Positions 1-7,457 of a DNA stretch of 7,457 bases are shown here, piece by piece. The notes beneath the pieces are model-generated. The model searched no databases, was not told where the DNA came from, and saw only the letters and a list, made by a program, of their open reading frames with translations. The stretch's first letter is position 1. Every line of letters starts with the position of its first letter. The position numbers and the translations under genes were made by a program. This DNA is from an uncultured Alphaproteobacteria bacterium (GTDB lineage: Bacteria; Pseudomonadota; Alphaproteobacteria; Caulobacterales; Parvularculaceae): assembly GCA_937895955.1 (NCBI GenBank), contig CALAZI010000038.1:1-7457 (forward strand). Reading direction: 5' to 3'.

Positions 1-121
1 ACCCTCCCGGACGGCTGCGCCGTCCGACCTCCCTTTTCAAGGGAGGTGAATGTTTGGAACGCCAATCCTCCCCCTCCCTTGGAACGGGAGGGCCGGGGAG
101 GGTTCAAGGCCGCCAATCCTC
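1..121. repeat. Cluster of short palindromic CCCTCCC-type repeats with nested direct repeats
   Basis: Three perfect hairpins are visible. One has an 8-bp stem, CGGACGGC at 8-15 against GCCGTCCG at 19-26. One has a 9-bp stem, ACCTCCCTT at 27-35 against AAGGGAGGT at 39-47, with a 3-nt loop. One has a 7-bp stem, CCCTCCC at 72-78 against GGGAGGG at 86-92. The block is bounded by ACCCTCCC (1-8) and its complement GGGAGGGT (96-103), so it looks like two related units facing each other. The 11-mer CGCCAATCCTC occurs at 60-70 and again at 111-121, flanking the second unit. The 8-mer TTGGAACG occurs at 54-61 and 79-86. No coding potential is convincing here. REP-like or MITE-like intergenic repeats of this composition are common in alphaproteobacterial genomes, but copy number cannot be judged from one window. 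The left edge may be truncated. Confidence 0.6.
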
Positions 122-128
122 TCCGCAT

Positions 129-156
129 TTGCCTCGCGCCGAACAGGCTCTATACG
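129..156 (+). promoter_or_regulatory. Candidate sigma70-type promoter for rplJL
   Basis: TTGCCT at 129-134 is followed by a 16-nt spacer and TATACG at 151-156; read as CTATAC it resembles the alphaproteobacterial -10. The expected start near 162-164 would give a leader of roughly 310 nt that includes the whole L10-binding RNA, which supports the placement. The stretch just after the -10 (TCCGCCCCC) is GC-rich, as in stringently controlled ribosomal promoters; that regulatory reading is inference. ACAGGC (143-148) and GCCTGT (183-188) form an inverted pair around the expected start. A weaker alternative is TTGCAT (166-171), 16 nt, TATGAA (188-193). Read-through from upstream genes, usually rplKA, is also likely. 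Confidence 0.4.
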
Positions 157-230
157 TCCGCCCCCTTGCATTCGCCGGCGGGGCCTGTATGAAGCGCCCC
201 GCGCGACCGGCTTTGGCCGGGCGCATCCTG

Positions 231-313
231 TCCAAGACTGCAGGTGTCCTAAGGGACTTAAATCTCCTGCATAGACGGAAGCCAAAGGATCTCCGGTTCC
301 TCCGGACCGATCC
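231..313 (+). ncRNA. L10 leader (ribosomal protein L10/L12 autoregulatory mRNA element)
   Basis: The core is the pattern known from rplJ leaders. TCC (231-233) is followed by AAGAC, then a 6-bp stem TGCAGG (239-244) with CCTGCA (266-271), then TAGAC and GGA (277-279). The AAGAC/TAGAC internal loop between the two stems has the look of the kink-turn region. Inside, GTCC (246-249) pairs with GGAC (254-257) around a TAAG loop, leaving TTAAATCT as a single-stranded bulge on the 3' side, matching the conserved TTAAT-like segment of the family. A second hairpin follows: GGATC (287-291) and TCCGG (292-296) pair with CCGGA (302-306) and GATCC (309-313), with a TTCCT loop. In the family, free L10(L12)4 binds this RNA and represses translation of rplJ and rplL. 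The location directly upstream of rplJ agrees. The exact 5' and 3' limits are estimates; a CCGGC/GCCGG stem at 207-220 may belong to it. Confidence 0.82.
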
Positions 314-331
314 GATTGACCTTCTGGGGCA

Positions 332-357
332 GGCTCCGGCGCTGATGGCGCGGAGCC
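332..357 (+). promoter_or_regulatory. Stable hairpin in the rplJ 5' leader
   Basis: GGCTCCG (332-338) pairs with CGGAGCC (351-357), and the stem continues as CGC (340-342) with GCG (348-350) around a TGATG loop, with G339 bulged. That is ten base pairs with one bulge. No run of T follows, so it is not a standard intrinsic terminator. It lies between the L10-binding core and the rplJ ribosome binding site and could be part of the folding switch that passes L10 binding on to translation. That role is inference. Confidence 0.45.
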
Positions 358-390
358 CGATGGGTTCCTCTCTTTCAGCGCAGTTGAGTT

Positions 391-412
391 CCCGCTTTCG
401 CAAGAAAGCGGG
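391..412 (+). promoter_or_regulatory. 9-bp hairpin with GNRA (GCAA) tetraloop in the rplJ leader
   Basis: CCCGCTTTC (391-399) and GAAAGCGGG (404-412) are perfectly complementary and enclose GCAA, a GNRA tetraloop that strongly stabilises RNA hairpins. The stem ends 40 nt before the rplJ Shine-Dalgarno region. What follows is GGAAGACG and no T-run, so termination is unlikely. It may stabilise the mRNA, be an RNase III target, or take part in L10 regulation. Sequence alone does not choose between these. Confidence 0.5.
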
Positions 413-471
413 GGAAGACGTTCCAGGGCGCGGTGTCCTGGGATGAATGGCCAAGGAAGGGATAAAGTCCA

Positions 472-984
472 ATGGACAGAACCCAGAAGGCGGATCAGAT
501 CGAGTGGATCGGCAAGGTGTTCGACCAGAACGCCGTTGTCGTGGTCGCCAATAGCGGCCTTTCGGTCGCCCAAATGACAGAGCTGCGCGGCGAACTTCGC
601 AAAGCGGGCGCGAACATGAAGGTGGTCAAAAACCGTCTCGCGAAGATCGCCATTTCCGGAAAACCGGCCACGAAAATCGCTGATCTTTTCAAGGGACCAA
701 CGGCGATCGCGTTCTCTGAGGACCCGGTCGCCGCGGCGAAAGTCGTCGACGCCTACGCCAAGAAAAACGACAAGCTGGTCGTGCTCGGCGGCGCGATGGG
801 TGAGGAAGTCATGGACGCCGCAGGCGTCAAGGCGCTCGCCTCCATGCCGTCGCGTGAAGAACTTCTAGGCATCATCGTTCAGACGATCATGTCGCCGGCG
901 GCGAACCTTGTCGGCGCGATCACGGCTCCGGGCGCTCAGCTCGCGGGCATCGTCGAGACGCTTGAGAAAAGAGAAGCGGCCTAG
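472..984 (+). CDS. rplJ: Large ribosomal subunit protein L10 (uL10)
   Basis: This is the 170-residue base of the ribosomal stalk. L10 anchors to 23S rRNA in the GTPase-associated centre together with L11, and its C-terminal helix carries L7/L12 dimers. The N-terminal globular domain spans about residues 1-100 and contains the conserved 'GANMKVVKNRLAKIA' block (residues 46-60). The C-terminal stretch from about residue 127 ('REELLGIIVQTIMSPAANLVGAI') to the end is the helical L12-binding tail. The length is slightly above the 165 residues of E. coli L10 and normal for alphaproteobacteria. The ATG at 472 is preceded by AAGGAAGG (453-460), 11 nt away, and the first residues MDRTQKADQIEW align with the family start. 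The stop is TAG at 982-984. rplL follows after 36 nt, and the leader upstream carries the L10 autoregulatory site, so L10 most likely represses its own translation. No damage is seen. Confidence 0.97.
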   Translation: MDRTQKADQIEWIGKVFDQNAVVVVANSGLSVAQMTELRGELRKAGANMKVVKNRLAKIAISGKPATKIADLFKGPTAIAFSEDPVAAAKVVDAYAKKNDKLVVLGGAMGEEVMDAAGVKALASMPSREELLGIIVQTIMSPAANLVGAITAPGAQLAGIVETLEKREAA

Positions 985-1020
985 TCGCCGGATTGAATTC
1001 CATTAACGAGGAACTGAAAA

Positions 1021-1401
1021 ATGACTGACCTGAACAAACTCGCCGAAGAGCTCGTCGGCCTCACGCTTCTGCAGGCGGCTGAGCTGAAAACCATCCTGAA
1101 GGACAAATACGGCATCGAGCCGGCTGCGGGCGCGGTTGCGGTCGCCATGCCGGGCGCCGGCGGCGCGGGCGCTGCGGCGGCCGAAGAGAAGACGGAATTC
1201 AACGTCGTTCTCGTCGATGCGGGCGCCAAGAAGATCGAGGTGATCAAGGAAGTTCGCGCGATCACCGGCCTTGGCCTCAAGGAAGCCAAGGACCTCGTCG
1301 AAGCCGGCGGCAAGACGGTCAAGGAAGCCGTCGCCAAGGCCGAGGCTGAGGAAATCAAGAAGAAGCTCGAAGCGGCAGGCGCCAAAGTCGAGCTTAAATA
1401 G
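1021..1401 (+). CDS. rplL: Large ribosomal subunit protein L7/L12 (bL12)
   Basis: This is the 126-residue stalk protein, present on the ribosome as dimers bound to L10, which recruits and stimulates the translation GTPases (EF-Tu, EF-G, IF2, RF3). Residues 1 to about 33 are the N-terminal helical dimerisation and L10-binding domain ('LNKLAEELVGLTLLQAAELKTIL' region). Residues about 35-56 are the flexible Ala/Gly-rich hinge (PAAGAVAVAMPGAGGAGAAAA). Residues about 57-126 are the globular factor-binding domain, with the conserved blocks EKTEFNVVL, KIEVIKEVRAITGLGLKEAK and the C-terminal EEIKKKLEAAGAKVELK. The ATG has a strong GAGGAA (1008-1013) 7 nt upstream. The stop is TAG at 1399-1401, and a small hairpin starts just after it. 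Higher synthesis than L10 is expected because several copies are needed per ribosome; the good ribosome binding site fits that. The gene is intact. Confidence 0.97.
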   Translation: MTDLNKLAEELVGLTLLQAAELKTILKDKYGIEPAAGAVAVAMPGAGGAGAAAAEEKTEFNVVLVDAGAKKIEVIKEVRAITGLGLKEAKDLVEAGGKTVKEAVAKAEAEEIKKKLEAAGAKVELK

Positions 1402-1402
1402 G

Positions 1403-1426
1403 CCGGACGTCTGTTCGCCTGTCCGG
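1403..1426 (+). terminator. Possible weak attenuator hairpin after rplL
   Basis: CCGGAC (1403-1408) pairs with GTCCGG (1421-1426) around a 12-nt loop, starting two bases after the rplL stop codon. Only GTCTT follows, not a real T-run, so strong intrinsic termination is not expected. It may give partial attenuation or protect the 3' end of a processed rplJL message. The position is suggestive; the structure alone is modest. Confidence 0.3.
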
Positions 1427-1490
1427 GTCTTGAAAACGGCCGCATGGCCGCCGAGATCCGGTCAGGCCGGTCGGCGTTCCGCAAGGTCCG

Positions 1491-1536
1491 CCCCGAAATC
1501 GGTCGAGATTTTTCTTGACAAATCGCGATTTCGGGG
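1491..1536. repeat. Perfect 11-bp inverted repeat upstream of the candidate rpoB promoter
   Basis: CCCCGAAATCG (1491-1501) is the exact reverse complement of CGATTTCGGGG (1526-1536). The 24-nt spacer contains a further imperfect stem, GTCGAG (1502-1507) with CTTGAC (1514-1519), one G-U pair, loop ATTTTT. AAATCG (1520-1525) also forms a 12-bp palindrome with CGATTT (1526-1531), so the right arm has two possible partners. As RNA this could form a long hairpin, but it is followed by TTGCGG and not by a T-run. As DNA it ends exactly where the candidate -35 begins, so it may be a regulator site, or its A/T-rich centre may act as an UP-like element. Confidence 0.55.
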
Positions 1537-1565
1537 TTGCGGGCCTTGGCGGGCGCGCCTATTAA
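1537..1565 (+). promoter_or_regulatory. Candidate internal promoter for rpoBC
   Basis: TTGCGG (1537-1542), a 17-nt spacer, and TATTAA (1560-1565) fit a sigma70-type promoter with four of six matches in the -10. The expected start near 1572 leaves an rpoB leader of about 197 nt. The region 1509-1531 upstream is A/T-rich against a very GC-rich background, in the place of an UP element. CTCCG follows the -10. TTGACA at 1515-1520 is a perfect -35 hexamer, but no -10 lies at a usable distance from it, so it is not used in this call. Confidence 0.42.
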
Positions 1566-1759
1566 CTCCGTTCGCCGACGCCGGGCCCCCGGCGGCGGCG
1601 GCAGGCGATGCGGCGACGTGCTTCGGAAAATCGAGAACTGACAATTTAACTGCCTGAACGCCCCCGGGCGCAATTGAGCGTCCGCATGGGGTGTTTTCGC
1701 GTATTCGCGCCAGCGTCGAGCGGCTGGACGGCGTTTGCGCGGGACAGGCGGCCCCGTGC

Positions 1760-1764
1760 GAGGA
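1760..1764 (+). promoter_or_regulatory. Ribosome binding site that fixes the rpoB start
   Basis: GAGGA lies 4 nt before ATG 1769. The spacing is short but usable. The in-frame GTG at 1691 would add 26 residues (VFSRIRASVERLDG...) that do not look like any RpoB N-terminus and has no comparable purine-rich site upstream. The ATG gives MAQSFVEKKRIRKSFGR, which matches the alphaproteobacterial RpoB start. Confidence 0.8.
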
Positions 1765-1768
1765 AAAG

Positions 1769-5845
<4,077 letters not shown>

Positions 5846-5858
5846 TTTGACCATCTGG

Positions 5859-5919
5859 CGGGCCGCCCGATGCGGCGGCCCGATTGCGTGAATTGGATTT
5901 CGACGGCGGCAAGGCCGCC
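5859..5919 (+). promoter_or_regulatory. Two competing GC hairpins between rpoB and rpoC
   Basis: The 92-nt gap holds a 9-bp stem, CGGGCCGCC (5859-5867) with GGCGGCCCG (5874-5882), 6-nt loop, and a 6-bp stem, GGCGGC (5905-5910) with GCCGCC (5914-5919), 3-nt loop. The arms repeat: GGCCGCC occurs at 5861-5867 and 5913-5919, and GGCGGC at 5874-5879 and 5905-5910. So 5874-5880 can pair instead with 5913-5919, excluding both local hairpins. No T-run follows either stem, so termination before rpoC is not expected. The last arm ends 8 nt before the rpoC ribosome binding site. A role in mRNA processing, stability or rpoC translation is possible but unproven. Confidence 0.5.
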
Positions 5920-5937
5920 AACTGAAAAGAGGTCTCC

Positions 5938-7457
<1,520 letters not shown>

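Larger units (their letters stand above)
1402..1768 (+). other. rplL-rpoB intergenic region, structured, no convincing gene
   Basis: These 367 nt hold no ORF I believe in. They contain a chain of GC-rich stem-loops: 1403-1426, CGGCC/GGCCG at 1437-1450, CCGG/CCGG at 1458-1470, and CGCCGG/CCGGCG at 1579-1594, the last running into four GGC repeats at 1591-1602. There is also a perfect 11-bp inverted repeat (1491-1536) and a candidate promoter (1537-1565). In E. coli the matching gap carries an attenuator and an RNase III site, which sets the lower level of rpoBC relative to rplJL. A similar job here is likely by position, but the elements are not recognisably the same. Confidence 0.7.

Noticed and set aside
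27..55. 9-bp hairpin at 27-47 as an intrinsic terminator of an upstream gene
   Set aside because: What follows is GAATGTTT, not a T-run, and the hairpin is part of the CCCTCCC repeat cluster, which explains it better.
37..573. Open frames on both strands across the rplJ leader (37-573 minus, 104-472 minus, 54-446 plus, 50-274 plus)
   Set aside because: They run through palindromic repeats and the structured L10 leader, have Pro/Arg/Ser-rich products typical of GC-rich non-coding DNA, and lack good ribosome binding sites.
1515..1520. Perfect -35 hexamer TTGACA
   Set aside because: At 15-19 nt downstream the sequence is TGCGGG-like with no -10. TATTAA at 1560 is 39 nt away, too far for one promoter.
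1691..1768. In-frame GTG at 1691 that would extend RpoB by 26 residues
   Set aside because: The added residues do not resemble an RpoB N-terminus, no good ribosome binding site precedes the GTG, and ATG 1769 has GAGGA and gives the family start MAQSF.

Overview
The window is a stretch of the core ribosomal-protein/RNA-polymerase operon of a GC-rich alphaproteobacterium. All genes are on the + strand in the order rplJ (L10), rplL (L7/L12), rpoB (beta), rpoC (beta', cut by the window end). Protein wording places it in Alphaproteobacteria: RpoB begins MAQSFVEKKRIRKSFGR, RpoC begins MSQEMMNIFNPAAPQATFNQ, and L10 is 170 residues. From memory, RpoB phrases such as 'PKYDVDECQQRD' and 'WLDFEFDAKDIVNVRIDRRRKLP' look more like the Caulobacterales/Maricaulales/Parvularculales side than typical Rhizobiales. 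That finer placement is a weak guess made without a database.

Layout. Positions 1-121 hold short palindromic, CCCTCCC-rich repeat material with nested direct repeats. Positions about 129-156 carry a candidate sigma70-type promoter. Positions about 231-313 contain a recognisable L10 leader, the mRNA site where the L10(L12)n complex represses its own synthesis. Two further strong hairpins follow before rplJ (472-984). After 36 nt comes rplL (1021-1401). The 367-nt gap to rpoB holds several GC-rich hairpins, a perfect 11-bp inverted repeat (1491-1536), and a candidate second promoter (1537-1565) that could feed rpoBC separately. rpoB is assigned to 1769-5845, starting at an internal ATG rather than an upstream GTG. 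A 92-nt gap with two mutually exclusive GC hairpins leads to rpoC, which is open from 5938 to the window end.

How it works together. L10 and L7/L12 form the ribosomal stalk that recruits translation GTPases. RpoB and RpoC form the catalytic cleft of RNA polymerase. Putting them in one operon with an autoregulatory leader and an internal promoter lets stalk protein and polymerase supply be coupled yet set separately.

I looked for an undescribed system and did not find one. All four genes are intact (rpoC as far as visible) and have canonical motifs. The points worth a second look are all in the non-coding gaps: the repeat mosaic at the left edge, the leader RNA, the rplL-rpoB dyad/promoter, and the rpoB-rpoC hairpin pair.
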